34,400 bases of DNA from Rhodopirellula sp. (GCA_002690925.1 NZGD01000031.1:1-34400), one strand, 5' to 3'. Positions 24,103 through 32,992 are shown, numbered from the stretch's first letter. A program made the numbers and translations. The notes: generated by a model from the letters alone, not told the origin.

Positions 24103-24582
24103 CTAACTTGCTTCCAGATTGGTCCAGTTCTTGAATGTTGCTGCCTGTCCAACGTAGACTCCCTGGGGGTCGGCTACATTCCAGACGGTCGCTCGATCTA
24201 TTAGGAATCGCTGCCCATCAGTTGCAATTCGGATACCACGATAATCATCCACATATCCGTCACGCGTCGTTCGTGCCAGCAACTTTGCACGCTCGTCACG
24301 GTGGACGGTCTCTGCGGTCATTCTCGACGGCGTATCGAGCAACTTGGGAATCGAAAGTTTCCAGAGATCCAGTGCAACCGCATTGGCATAGTTCAGCAGC
24401 GGGTCCACCTGAGTTCCGTGAGAAACGACAACGAAGGGTGCGTTGTACAGTGATGCAGCTTGCTCAGCATCGGTACCCACTCGTTCAATCAATTGGTGAC
24501 CTAGCAAGCAGTGGTATGAATCAAGCATGCGCTGGCTTTGTTCGATCCATCCATTTTGCAGCCATGGTTCGGTGCCAGTCAT
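24103..24582 (-). CDS. MEKHLA (PAS-like) domain protein
   Basis: A stand-alone MEKHLA domain of 159 residues. Recognisable features are MLDSYHCLLGHQLI, ASLYNAPFVVVSHG, DPLLNYANAVALDLW, RMTAETVHRDERAKLLA, DGYVDDYRGIRIA and the closing GQAATFKNW. The domain resembles PAS folds and may bind a small molecule. It was first described at the C-terminus of plant HD-ZIP III proteins and occurs as single-domain proteins in bacteria. I start at ATG 24582, since GAGG lies eight bases upstream. An in-frame TTG at 24603 lacks a site. It is divergent from the dNTPase gene, with about 300 bases between them. Confidence 0.85.
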   Translation of the reverse strand: MTGTEPWLQNGWIEQSQRMLDSYHCLLGHQLIERVGTDAEQAASLYNAPFVVVSHGTQVDPLLNYANAVALDLWKLSIPKLLDTPSRMTAETVHRDERAKLLARTTRDGYVDDYRGIRIATDGQRFLIDRATVWNVADPQGVYVGQAATFKNWTNLEAS

Positions 24583-24886
24583 AGGTTGAGCCTCTGTGAT
24601 CAAAATACAAAACTGTTAGGCCCACGAGTTTATCCTCGCCGGCAGCATTCAGTAAGTGCGGCGGCTGCGTCTAGCTATGGTGGGAGGCCGTGTTGCCGAC
24701 ATCCCCTGCTTGTTGTAGCATTTTCGGCGACGACGGCTGATATGCCAGTCCAGTACCGACGTCTTAGATCCACATTCGGTGGGCATTCTGCATGCCTCGC
24801 ATCAACACTTGCTGTGGTAAACGTCGGAAAATGGTATTCTGGAGGGACAGACAGATTCGCCTCCTCGCTACTCCAATGGGATCACT

Positions 24887-26053
24887 TTGGATCAACCAAA
24901 CTCTGAACCCATGATTGACCTTCGTCGCTATGCCGACCGTGAGCATTTGTTGTTGGCTTCTTACGCCATGCACAGTCGTGACACTGAGGGCCGTGTTCAC
25001 TCTGAATCTTCTCATCCGTATCGCGGGCCATATGCACGAGACCGTGATCGCATCCTGCATAGCAGTGCTTTCAGACGCCTCAGCGGGAAGATGCAGGTTT
25101 TCACGGGCGAAATGGGGATTTACCACCGCACAAGGTTGACCCACACCTTTGAAGTCGCATCAGTAGCAAGAACGATGGCCCGCGTGCTGCGTTTGAATGA
25201 GGACCTCACGGAAGCACTTGCTTTGATGCACGATATTGGACACCCACCCTTTGGCCATTGCGGCGAAGACGTTCTGAGTCATTGCATGGAATCAGTTGGG
25301 GGATTTTCCCACAACGGGTTTGCGTTGGTGATCGTCGAGGAACTTGAACAGAGATACGCAAGTTTTCCCGGGCTTAACCTGTCACGTGAGACCCTTGCGG
25401 GACAAGATGTCCGTGCTCACAAATCCGAGGCCGCAGTTGGACGTTCTCCCATGCTTGAGGTTCAATTAGTCGATGCTGCAGACTCAATCGCCTATGATGC
25501 ACACGATGTCGACGATGCACTGCAGATGGGGCTGCTGTCAATCGACGAGTTGTCCGAACTTGCAGTGATTAGGCGCGCGTTGGAGCGAACAAGAGTCAGA
25601 TACGGGTTGCTGCCGAAATCACAGTTGAGGCAACTGTTAGTGCACGAGTTGATCGACTTACAAGTCGGGGATTTATTGGAACAGGCTCTAGAAGCTATTC
25701 GTTCATTTGAAGGGCAGGACACCGGAAGTGTAAGTAAAGCAGGGTTACGTTTGTCCCACAGCGACGCGATTGACTCGGAAAGAACCGAACTCGAGTCATT
25801 TCTTTTCAATGCAGTCTATCGCCACCAGCGTTTGATTCCTGTTCGCCAAGCTGCATCGGACAGGCTCGAAACATTGTTTCGGGCTTTGGTTAAAAATCCC
25901 GCACGAATGCCACTCAGATTCCGTCAGCGAGCAGAATCAAATCCGCTTAAAACAGTGGTGGGTGAATACCTCGCCGGCATGACAGACGCTTTTTGTGACA
26001 CACAGTTCCGATATGCAATGGAGTCTTCAACAGGCCCCTTGGCAGATTGGTAA
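24887..26053 (+). CDS. dgt: dGTPase-like deoxynucleoside triphosphate triphosphohydrolase (HD superfamily)
   Basis: The enzyme would hydrolyse dNTPs to deoxynucleoside and triphosphate, tuning dNTP pools. The sequence has the family N-terminus (FRRLSGKMQVF, RTRLTHTFEV with H86). The HD metal site is H115-D116 in MHDIGHPPFGHCGE, followed by a later Asp in DAADSIAYDAHDVDD. The 388 residues match the shorter bacterial type rather than E. coli Dgt (505 aa). The start is TTG 24887 with GGGA about six bases upstream. ATG 24911 is an alternative. It is the only plus-strand gene in a minus-strand region and is convergent with the c'-type cytochrome. It is often named a dGTPase-like protein, and its substrate preference cannot be read from the sequence. 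Confidence 0.9.
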   Translation: MDQPNSEPMIDLRRYADREHLLLASYAMHSRDTEGRVHSESSHPYRGPYARDRDRILHSSAFRRLSGKMQVFTGEMGIYHRTRLTHTFEVASVARTMARVLRLNEDLTEALALMHDIGHPPFGHCGEDVLSHCMESVGGFSHNGFALVIVEELEQRYASFPGLNLSRETLAGQDVRAHKSEAAVGRSPMLEVQLVDAADSIAYDAHDVDDALQMGLLSIDELSELAVIRRALERTRVRYGLLPKSQLRQLLVHELIDLQVGDLLEQALEAIRSFEGQDTGSVSKAGLRLSHSDAIDSERTELESFLFNAVYRHQRLIPVRQAASDRLETLFRALVKNPARMPLRFRQRAESNPLKTVVGEYLAGMTDAFCDTQFRYAMESSTGPLADW

Positions 26054-26156
26054 AGCGTCACAAGGCGTGCCTTAACACGCAGTCTGAAGTACTAGAGTAC
26101 AAGTCTCAGTTGAGGGAGCATCAGTTGCTTGGGATCTCATCAGCAGCGCTGCTTGA

Positions 26157-27101
26157 TTAGCGGTATTGCTCATGACAGGCATCACACTTTTGACGAATTT
26201 TTGAGACTCCGACCCGCACGGCATCAAAGTCTCCGCGGCTCAACGCTGCTGTCACACCCTTCCCATTCTCTGTCATGTCACGACTTAGTTTCGCGTAGTC
26301 CTCGTCATCCGCATCATCCATGCCTTCTTGGGCGAGGATCTCACCGAGTACAGCAAGTAATTCGCTGTTGCGTTTAACCAGATCGGTCTCTTTCTTAATG
26401 GTTCCCTCGTCACGAGCCCCGTCTTCCAACGCATCGATCAATGTTTCGGCATATTCCATCAATGGCGATCGGTCAGCGATCATCGTCCAGTCGGTTTCTT
26501 CCTCTGCGTCTTTGCTGGCCAGACCGCTCCCTGCTACCAGATCCTGCAAATCACCTTTTCGTAGTTTTGCTTCATTGTAAACCTGAGTTGACCCAGCCTT
26601 GCAATTAAATGCCGTTCTGCTGATCAGGTCACGTGCCGCCGCCGCCTGATCCTTCCAACGTACCTCAGCAGGGTGTTGGTTAATCACAGCAAATAATGAA
26701 GCGAGAACAGTGAGATGCAATCGTGCGTCCAGATACCCACCACTGTTGAAAGCTCCAGGCGTCGTCACAACACCGTCGAATTCCAGCTTGACTCTTTTCA
26801 CTTCGTCTTCGAGCGACTGCGGAGAGATCAGCCCGGACCACAGTTCATTTCCGGTTGCAGCAGTCTCGCTGGTGGTGGCCCCGGCCGACGGGGGTGCCAC
26901 AGGCGGTGCCGTCGCTCTTACGCTCGCGATGGTGGGTTTTTCACCCCGAAATGCGTCGTTAATGTCAGAGAAAAAGATCCCCTTCAATGTTGCGGGATCC
27001 ACCTCCGGCTTGGGAGCACGACGTTCATCTGCACGAACATGTGGAATGATCACGCTGACCCCCACCAAGACAAGAACAAAGAGGCGTTGTGTAACCTTCA
27101 T
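26157..27101 (-). CDS. Secreted c'-type cytochrome-like protein
   Basis: A 314-residue exported protein. A signal peptide (MKVTQRLFVLVLVGVSVIIP, cleavage near VRA-DE) is followed by a Pro/Ala/Thr-rich linker at about 60-90. Two helical segments follow, and the C-terminus ends IRQKCDACHEQYR. The single CxxCH at the extreme C-terminus followed by xxYR is the heme site of cytochrome c'. The duplicated helical region suggests two four-helix domains, only the second with a heme motif. I start at ATG 27101, with GGAAG about eight bases upstream. The frame extends 48 codons further upstream, but those lack signal-peptide character. The role is periplasmic electron transfer or gas binding (inferred). 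Confidence 0.82.
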   Translation of the reverse strand: MKVTQRLFVLVLVGVSVIIPHVRADERRAPKPEVDPATLKGIFFSDINDAFRGEKPTIASVRATAPPVAPPSAGATTSETAATGNELWSGLISPQSLEDEVKRVKLEFDGVVTTPGAFNSGGYLDARLHLTVLASLFAVINQHPAEVRWKDQAAAARDLISRTAFNCKAGSTQVYNEAKLRKGDLQDLVAGSGLASKDAEEETDWTMIADRSPLMEYAETLIDALEDGARDEGTIKKETDLVKRNSELLAVLGEILAQEGMDDADDEDYAKLSRDMTENGKGVTAALSRGDFDAVRVGVSKIRQKCDACHEQYR

Positions 27102-27298
27102 GAAACGGCTTCCGAGCGGCAAGGGATACTTCTCGTGAATTATACCCGACAGAACGCCAGGATAACAAAAACCCTTCAAATACAAACCGATTTTATGACA
27201 CTTACGACCCTCGTCCCCCAAGCACTCAACTGTGGCGTGAGTCACAGGACATTAACAAGACACGTCAAATTTTGTGCCGGTGTCCAATTTGATCTTTC

Positions 27299-28021
27299 TC
27301 ACGGCTGGCAGACATCGAGAATCCGTCGCATTTCGGCTACGGCATCTCGCATGCCGACCATGACTGCCCTGCTGACGACTGAGTGCCCAATATTCAGCTC
27401 AATCATATTCGGAATTGCGGCCACAGGACGTACGTTGTTGTAATTCAAGCCATGTCCCGCATGCAGTCGCATCCCAAGCGCCGATGTTGCCTCGCCTGCC
27501 TCTGAAAGTCTCGCTAGCTCGGTTGTTAGCGTTTGACGCGTTGCGAGGGCGTAAGGCCCTGTGTGTAGTTCAACAGCGTCTGCGCCGATCCGTCCGGCAG
27601 CTTCAACCTGCTTAAGATCAGGGTCGATAAATAAGCTCACGAGGATATCGTGGTCTTTAAGCTTCTGTACGGCTAAAGCAATTCTTCCGTCGTCGGATAC
27701 GACATCCAGTCCACCTTCAGTTGTAACTTCCTCTCGGTTTTCCGGCACAAGCAATCCCCACGTTGGCTTGGCTTTACAAGCGATTCCGACGATCTCCTCG
27801 GCACAACCAAATTCCATATTGGTCTTTACAGTGACCGTCCGCATCAGAAGTTCGACGTCGCGCTCTTGAATGTGCCTCCGATCCTCTCGAAGGTGAAAGG
27901 TAATACCGTCAGCACCTCCCTGCTCAGCCAAGGCGGCCGCAACCACAGGATCAGGCTCGAAAGTCCTCCTTGCCTGTCTCACTGTGGCAACATGGTCGAT
28001 GTTGATACCAAGTTCAATCAC
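27299..28021 (-). CDS. pdxJ: Pyridoxine 5'-phosphate synthase PdxJ
   Basis: PdxJ condenses 1-deoxyxylulose 5-phosphate with 3-amino-2-oxopropyl phosphate to make pyridoxine 5'-phosphate in the DXP-dependent vitamin B6 pathway. Signatures are GINIDHVATVRQARR at the start, ITFHLREDRRHI, TNMEFG with the catalytic Glu, VELHTGPYA, RLHAGHGLNYNNV and IELNIGHSVVSRAV. The 240 residues are the usual size. The start is GTG at 28021 with an AGG about nine bases upstream. It follows the RNase E/G gene by 97 bases on the same strand and may be co-transcribed. A GTAA-loop palindrome at 27546-27560 lies within the HTGPYA codons and reflects coding rather than a repeat. Confidence 0.95.
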   Translation of the reverse strand: MIELGINIDHVATVRQARRTFEPDPVVAAALAEQGGADGITFHLREDRRHIQERDVELLMRTVTVKTNMEFGCAEEIVGIACKAKPTWGLLVPENREEVTTEGGLDVVSDDGRIALAVQKLKDHDILVSLFIDPDLKQVEAAGRIGADAVELHTGPYALATRQTLTTELARLSEAGEATSALGMRLHAGHGLNYNNVRPVAAIPNMIELNIGHSVVSRAVMVGMRDAVAEMRRILDVCQP

Positions 28022-28118
28022 AACTTATGCCTGTCAGATAGTGTATCGAGGTCTGTTCATAATCGGTTGACGTCACTGGCACATCACGCACCAGCGGACG
28101 CAACAGTCCCGGCGGAAG

Positions 28119-29729
28119 CTAATTATTCGAGTCGATTTCAACACGTTCTCCGCGATCGTCCCGACAATCCATCTCCATGTGCTCGGGGTACAAGGCCTCG
28201 CTTCCGAGGATTTGCACTGCCATCTTTCCAACGTCTTCCATCTCCATCACTTCCCGTCGCTTCTTGTTATTGAGATGCGCCGCAACCTGATCATTGACTC
28301 GTACGGTCACACGGCATATGTGTTTGTTGTTTACCGCAAGCGCCAGCGTCCTGATCACCTCAATTGACATGCTTTCGGACGTCTTTACCAAAGCTCTGCC
28401 CTCGCAACAGGGACAGTCATTGTAAATGCTTCTCTTCAAACTTGGGCGGATCCGCTGTCGAGTCATCTCAATCAGACCAAACGGACTTGTTCGCAGAATC
28501 TTTGTTCGCGCCCTATCGTTGGCCATTGCATCACGCAGCGTTCGTTCAACTTTCCGACGATGACTTTCTTTTCGCATGTCGATGAAGTCATTGACAATCA
28601 CGCCGCCCAGGTCTCGGAGTCTCAGTTGGCGCGCAATCTCCTTGGCAGCAGCCACATTCAACCGGAATGCGTTCTCTTCCGCAGAATCATTTCCACGGAA
28701 ACTGCCACTGTTCACATCAATCGCGACAAGAGCTTCGGTCGGGTCGATAACGATTGAACCGCCATCTCGCAATTGAACCTGCCTTGTGTTGATCTTGATG
28801 ATCTCCTGTTCCAGCTTGTATTTATGGAACAGCGGCGAATCACCTTCATACAACTTCAAACGATCCACAACGCGCGGCATGACCATTTTCAGGAAGTCGC
28901 GAGCCTTCTCGTAGGATTCCGGTTCATCCACCAGAATCTGATCTATGTCATCGCTATAAATATCACGAATGGTGCGGATAATGAGATCACTTTCCTCATA
29001 GATCACTCCTGGCTCTTTCGTGGTTTTTACACGCCGAGCAATTGCTTTCCACAGTCGCAATAAGTATTCAAGGTCCCGTGAAAGTTCTTTCTCTTTCCGA
29101 CCTGCCCCTGCAGTGCGAACAATGAATCCAAGTCCCTTGGGTGGATTGAGCGAAAGCAGACAACGCTTCAGTCGTTTACGGTCGTCTTCATCTTCGATTT
29201 TCCGGCTGACTCCCACGCGTGCGAGCGAGGGCATCAACACCAAATACCTGCCTGGAATGGAGATGTATGTGCTGAGTGTAGGTCCCTTAGTACCAATTCC
29301 TTCTTTGATGACTTGAACAAGTACCTCATCGCCACGGCGAAAGATTTCCTGAATTGGCGGTTTTACCCGGGGTCTTCCACCCTTGTACGCATGCTTGCTG
29401 CCACGCCCGGACTCCCGCGCACGTTTTGCGGCCGCCTCTGCGAGCTCATCTGATTCACGCATGATTTCCGCGGGATCATAACCACCCTGTCGGAAATACT
29501 GCGGCTCCACATCACTGATGTGCAAGAATCCATTCCGACCCACCCCGAAATCAACAAAGGCGGCCTGAATACTCGGTTCCAGATTTACGATCTTGCCACG
29601 ATAAATATTTCCAGCAAACGCCTCTACGCTCTTTCGCTCCATGTAGAGCTCTTCAAGACGATTGTTCTCCAGCACTGCAATCCGACATTCTTCCGGTTGC
29701 AATACGTTGATAAGCATTTCTTTTTTCAT
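28119..29729 (-). CDS. Ribonuclease E/G family endoribonuclease
   Basis: A single-strand-specific endoribonuclease of rRNA and mRNA processing. The protein (536 aa, RNase G-like in size) begins with MKKEMLINVLQPEECRIAVL and an S1 domain (YRGKIVNLEPSIQAAFVDFG). That domain carries an Arg/Lys/Gly-rich insertion at about 90-120. Then come GTKGPTLSTYISIPGRYLV, the metal-binding AIDVNSGSF, GGVIVNDFIDM and SPFGLIEMTRQR. The zinc-link motif is CPCCEG. There is no long degradosome scaffold as in enterobacterial RNase E. The ATG at 29729 is chosen because GAGGTG lies seven bases upstream; TTG 29735 would add two residues. It follows the DUF2344 gene by about 114 bases, a pairing common in bacteria. 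Confidence 0.93.
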   Translation of the reverse strand: MKKEMLINVLQPEECRIAVLENNRLEELYMERKSVEAFAGNIYRGKIVNLEPSIQAAFVDFGVGRNGFLHISDVEPQYFRQGGYDPAEIMRESDELAEAAAKRARESGRGSKHAYKGGRPRVKPPIQEIFRRGDEVLVQVIKEGIGTKGPTLSTYISIPGRYLVLMPSLARVGVSRKIEDEDDRKRLKRCLLSLNPPKGLGFIVRTAGAGRKEKELSRDLEYLLRLWKAIARRVKTTKEPGVIYEESDLIIRTIRDIYSDDIDQILVDEPESYEKARDFLKMVMPRVVDRLKLYEGDSPLFHKYKLEQEIIKINTRQVQLRDGGSIVIDPTEALVAIDVNSGSFRGNDSAEENAFRLNVAAAKEIARQLRLRDLGGVIVNDFIDMRKESHRRKVERTLRDAMANDRARTKILRTSPFGLIEMTRQRIRPSLKRSIYNDCPCCEGRALVKTSESMSIEVIRTLALAVNNKHICRVTVRVNDQVAAHLNNKKRREVMEMEDVGKMAVQILGSEALYPEHMEMDCRDDRGERVEIDSNN

Positions 29730-29843
29730 CGACAAGCACCTCAGGGGTGTTAGGTCGGCTTAATGCGAAATCAAAAGACTCCGGCATGGACGCCGACGGT
29801 GGTATTGTTTTGTGAACAGCCATGGACGCACCGAGAAGGTATT

Positions 29844-30665
29844 TCATGTTTTCTCCTGGCCTTGGCTGATGAGTGAATTCATCTCAGTCTCCCAGTTTGG
29901 AGACTCAGCTACATAGCTTGGGTCGCAGCCCTCGGGCTCTTGTTGAAGTTCCACAGAGATGCGACGTATCAAGGTGCCGCGTTCAACCCAATCACCAAAA
30001 CCAAGCAAGTCAAGGACATCGCCCGGGCGAAGTGATGCTGCCTGGCTTGCTGCCAGACGAAGGTTGATAACGTCACCATTCAATTCGAGTTTTGTTATCT
30101 GATCTGCGACTTTGACAGTCAGCGTTTTCTTTTTGCGTTCAACCGACACAGATTCTTGAGCAAGCAACTTTTCGATAGCGGCCTCAATCAGCGACTTCTG
30201 AGTATCTTCAACGACAGAGAATGTATAATCACTCGCGTTCAGCTGAGCCTTGCTCATGCCCTCAGGCAAACGGGTAACGCTCCTGATGTTAAGGCCCGGT
30301 TGCTGATCTGCTTCTAACCGCTCCAGCAACTCCTTCGCGGAAAGCTCCTCGGCCAACTCGATCTCGACTACCTCGTCAAGGCTTTCAACACCTAACGCCA
30401 ACGCAGATGGAAACGCAACCCTCGGCTTGGGGTGAAATCCCTCTGTCATGGAGAGTACCAAACCAGCTCGTCGCAATAAACGTTCCCACAAGCGTGCCAA
30501 ATCGCGGTGACTGATCCATCGCAATAAGTCCGTTTTTCCGAACCGAACCCGGTAACGAATCCGCAGAACAGGGGCGGTCGGTGGTTCGGATCCGGGCACG
30601 CCACCATCTTGCGGCACGCTTTCGGACTCTCTAGCGGTAGGGTCAGGATTTGTCACGGCTTTCAC
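29844..30665 (-). CDS. DUF2344 / TIGR03936 radical-SAM-linked protein
   Basis: The 273-residue protein matches the DUF2344 family, whose members are fused to or sit next to TIGR03960-type radical SAM proteins and are often next to RNase E/G. Motifs are RYRVRFGKTDLLRWISHRDL, RRAGLVLSMTEGFHPKPRV and FPSALALGVES. The first 32 residues, rich in Pro, Glu and Ser, form a probable disordered leader. The start is GTG 30665 with no visible ribosome binding site; later in-frame starts are possible. The enzymatic role is unknown. The radical SAM partner usually found with it is not in the window, and here ptsI lies upstream instead (22-base gap). It probably shares a transcript with ptsI. Confidence 0.85.
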   Translation of the reverse strand: MKAVTNPDPTARESESVPQDGGVPGSEPPTAPVLRIRYRVRFGKTDLLRWISHRDLARLWERLLRRAGLVLSMTEGFHPKPRVAFPSALALGVESLDEVVEIELAEELSAKELLERLEADQQPGLNIRSVTRLPEGMSKAQLNASDYTFSVVEDTQKSLIEAAIEKLLAQESVSVERKKKTLTVKVADQITKLELNGDVINLRLAASQAASLRPGDVLDLLGFGDWVERGTLIRRISVELQQEPEGCDPSYVAESPNWETEMNSLISQGQEKT

Positions 30666-30687
30666 ACGGGGGGGAAATTCTTGTTGC

Positions 30688-32433
30688 TCACGTTACTACC
30701 AATTCAGGCACCAGCACACCAAGCCGGTCCAGCAGGTAGACATCCACGTCTCTCGCCGAGTCCAGTGTCATAACACGCTCGGCGATTTCCTTGCATTCGT
30801 TAATCGACACGCTTCTGATTGCCTTTTTGATACGGGATAGTGCAAGCGGTGGAACACTCAGATTTCGGACTCCAAGCCCAACAAGAAGCAATGCTCGACC
30901 TGGAATACTGCTCATCTCTCCACACACGGCGAGCGGCCGCCCCCAGTCATCTGCGACTTCAACGCACCTTTGAATCAACCTGAGCACCGCAGGATCGCTG
31001 GATTGGTAAAGATCTGCGACATATTCATTGCTCCGGTCGACCGCGAGAGTGTACTGGGCTAGGTCATTCGTACCGATACTCAGGAAGTCAACCTCCTTCA
31101 CGAAATGCTCCAGCATCACTACCGCCGCTGGCACCTCCACCATCATTCCCACCGGAATGTCAGCGCGATGAGGTATTCCCTCTTCCTTCAAGTCTCTTGC
31201 GACCACAGTTAACAACATTCTCGCTTGTCGCAGTTCGCCAATGGTTGTGATCAGCGGGAACATGACGCGTATATCGCCGTGCGTAGCAGCTCTCAAGATT
31301 GCCCGAAGTTGAGGCCGGAACAGATCAAGATTACGCAGAGATAGTCGAATACTGCGAAGTCCAAGAAACGGATTGTATTCTTGCTCCGCTAACGGCCGAT
31401 GGCCCATTTTGTCGGCCCCGAGATCCAATGTGCGAATCACCACCGGCCGGCCGTTCATCTCACTCACGACCTGACTGTAAGCTTCGTAGTGATCTTGTTC
31501 GCTGGGTTCCTCAGTGCTGGCAAGGTAAAGAAACTCGGTTCGATACAGGCCGATTCCGTCTGCTCCACGCTCCAAGCAGGAACCTGTTTCGTGCGGAAAC
31601 TCAATATTAGCGCTGAGTCTGATTCGCGTGCCGTCAGCAGTCTCGGCGGGAAGATCACGCAGTTCCGCCAAACGAGCACTAAGGGACTGGCTTTGTTCGA
31701 TCCGATGCTGGTAGCTAGCCAGCGTAGCCTCATCAGGATCAAGGATTATTTTCCCTCGATCCCCATCGACGATTACCCTCGTTCCATTCGCGACCGAGTC
31801 AAGAAACGTTCCGACACCAACGACCGCCGGCAGTTCAAGTCCTTTTGCCACAATTGCAGTGTGCCCGCCTGAACCGCCCACCTCGGTGCAGAATCCTTGC
31901 ACGTAACGTCGATCCAAGTTCGCCGTCTCGCTGGGGGACAAGTTGTGTGACAGGATTACCACCGGTTCAGTCAAATCCGACAGTGGTTGATCGGCGAAGG
32001 CACCCAGTTGCGACAGCAACTGTTTTTCAATGTCAAGCACATCTTCAGCCCGCTCAGCGAGCAGGGGATTCTTCAACCGGCGAAGAGCGAGCGCATAATT
32101 GCGTAACACCCGATTCACGGCGTACTCAGCAGCATGCAGGTCGCTGGTGATACGACGTCTCAACTCACCATGCAGCCTCGGATCATTGAGCATTTGCATC
32201 TGAGCGGCGAAGATGTCTCCAGTCTCATCGCCAGCCGCCGCGCTTGTTTCAAGCCGGTTCGCCTCGATCTGTTTTGCCACTGCGTCAACGGCTGAGCGTA
32301 GACGCGCATACTCATCGCCCGCTTTATCAGCGGCGATGAGCGAGCGGGAAATACGGTATCCATCGGAATCCAGCACTAATGCTGGGCCGATGGCGACTCC
32401 CGGCGAAACAGGAATACCTTGAAGTTCGACCAT
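30688..32433 (-). CDS. ptsI: PTS enzyme I (phosphoenolpyruvate-protein phosphotransferase)
   Basis: EI takes phosphate from phosphoenolpyruvate and passes it to HPr. The protein is 581 aa, like ordinary EI, and lacks the N-terminal GAF domain of EI-Ntr. It starts MVELQGIPVSPGVAIGPALV. The active-site His191 sits in VGGSGGHTAIVAKGLELPAVVG. Here the usual RTSH is SGGH, so the motif departs from the common signature while the His is kept. The PEP-binding barrel has YRTEFLYL, IRTLDLGADK, NPFLGLRSIR, FLSIGTNDLAQY and VCGEMSS with its active-site Cys. The ATG at 32433 has no strong ribosome binding site. It lies about 245 bases after the HPr gene and directly before DUF2344. Confidence 0.93.
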   Translation of the reverse strand: MVELQGIPVSPGVAIGPALVLDSDGYRISRSLIAADKAGDEYARLRSAVDAVAKQIEANRLETSAAAGDETGDIFAAQMQMLNDPRLHGELRRRITSDLHAAEYAVNRVLRNYALALRRLKNPLLAERAEDVLDIEKQLLSQLGAFADQPLSDLTEPVVILSHNLSPSETANLDRRYVQGFCTEVGGSGGHTAIVAKGLELPAVVGVGTFLDSVANGTRVIVDGDRGKIILDPDEATLASYQHRIEQSQSLSARLAELRDLPAETADGTRIRLSANIEFPHETGSCLERGADGIGLYRTEFLYLASTEEPSEQDHYEAYSQVVSEMNGRPVVIRTLDLGADKMGHRPLAEQEYNPFLGLRSIRLSLRNLDLFRPQLRAILRAATHGDIRVMFPLITTIGELRQARMLLTVVARDLKEEGIPHRADIPVGMMVEVPAAVVMLEHFVKEVDFLSIGTNDLAQYTLAVDRSNEYVADLYQSSDPAVLRLIQRCVEVADDWGRPLAVCGEMSSIPGRALLLVGLGVRNLSVPPLALSRIKKAIRSVSINECKEIAERVMTLDSARDVDVYLLDRLGVLVPELVVT

Positions 32434-32596
32434 CGTCGTGCGACGGAACGGATCTCACGGAAGGTTCCCAGTGAAATTGAGAAGAAAATGAATTCCAGCT
32501 TCAATTCACTAGAGAAGCTCCAAAACCGCGTGAGCGGCTGCGAGTACGTGGGGTGCGGTCCGTCATTGTTCGTTGGTTATGATTTATGTTCCGTAC

Positions 32597-32618
32597 CGGG
32601 CTCGCACGCGCGAACCCG
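32597..32618. other. Strong hairpin between the HPr and EI genes
   Basis: CGGGcTCGC (32597-32605) and GCGAaCCCG (32610-32618) pair with one mismatch around the loop ACGC. No T run follows on the minus strand, so it is not a standard terminator. It could be an attenuator, an RNA-processing site or a stabilising 3' structure that sets HPr above EI expression. A smaller CCGC/GCGG hairpin lies at 32526-32537. Confidence 0.45.
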
Positions 32619-32677
32619 ATTCTCAGCCGCACGCGATTTAACGTCGCATGAACGGCAATCCGGCCAAGAAAAGCGAG

Positions 32678-32992
32678 TCAACCGTCAAGCGTTGACTCCG
32701 TTCCCGGCATCTCATTTGTGTCATCGAAACCTTCCTCGAACAGTTCTTCGATCGCGGCAAGCGCATCCTCTGCATCACCACCGTCAGCTGAGACTGACAG
32801 CACCGTACCTTGAGCTGCACCCAAGGTGAGAAGTGAGAGAATACTTTTGCAATCGACGAGTTCACCGTCCCTGCCAATCAGGATATTTGACTGGTAAGCA
32901 GACGCCATACGGACAAGTAAATCCGCAGGACGAGCATGCAAACCCTGAGGGTTGCGCACGGTAACGGTTCGAGTGGGTATCTTCTTATTCAT
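32678..32992 (-). CDS. HPr-like phosphocarrier protein
   Basis: HPr shuttles phosphate from EI to EIIA proteins. The active-site motif is NPQGLHARPADLLV with His19. The segment CKSILSLLTLGAAQGT carries Ser50 at the position of the regulatory Ser46 of Gram-positive HPr. At 104 residues it is longer than typical HPr (about 85-90), owing to an acidic Ser/Thr-rich tail after the last helix (EELFEEGFDDTNEMPGTEST). Its ATG follows the ptsN stop with no space (TAA directly followed by ATG), so the two are coupled. It could serve a nitrogen-type regulatory PTS (NPr) or a sugar PTS. The absence of permeases favours the former. Confidence 0.93.
   Translation of the reverse strand: MNKKIPTRTVTVRNPQGLHARPADLLVRMASAYQSNILIGRDGELVDCKSILSLLTLGAAQGTVLSVSADGGDAEDALAAIEELFEEGFDDTNEMPGTESTLDG

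Noticed and set aside
26715..27443. 242-codon plus-strand frame across the cytochrome and pdxJ genes
   Set aside because: It is antisense to two recognised genes and has no family resemblance; long only by chance.
27546..27560. AGGGC-GTAA-GGCCCT palindrome inside pdxJ
   Set aside because: The codons spell the conserved HTGPYA segment of PdxJ, so the palindrome is explained by coding constraint.
29653..29847. 64-codon minus-strand frame overlapping the DUF2344 stop (ATGA) and the RNase start
   Set aside because: It runs about 75 bases into the RNase E/G gene in another frame, and the RNase has its own strong ribosome binding site. A leader peptide remains possible but unsupported.
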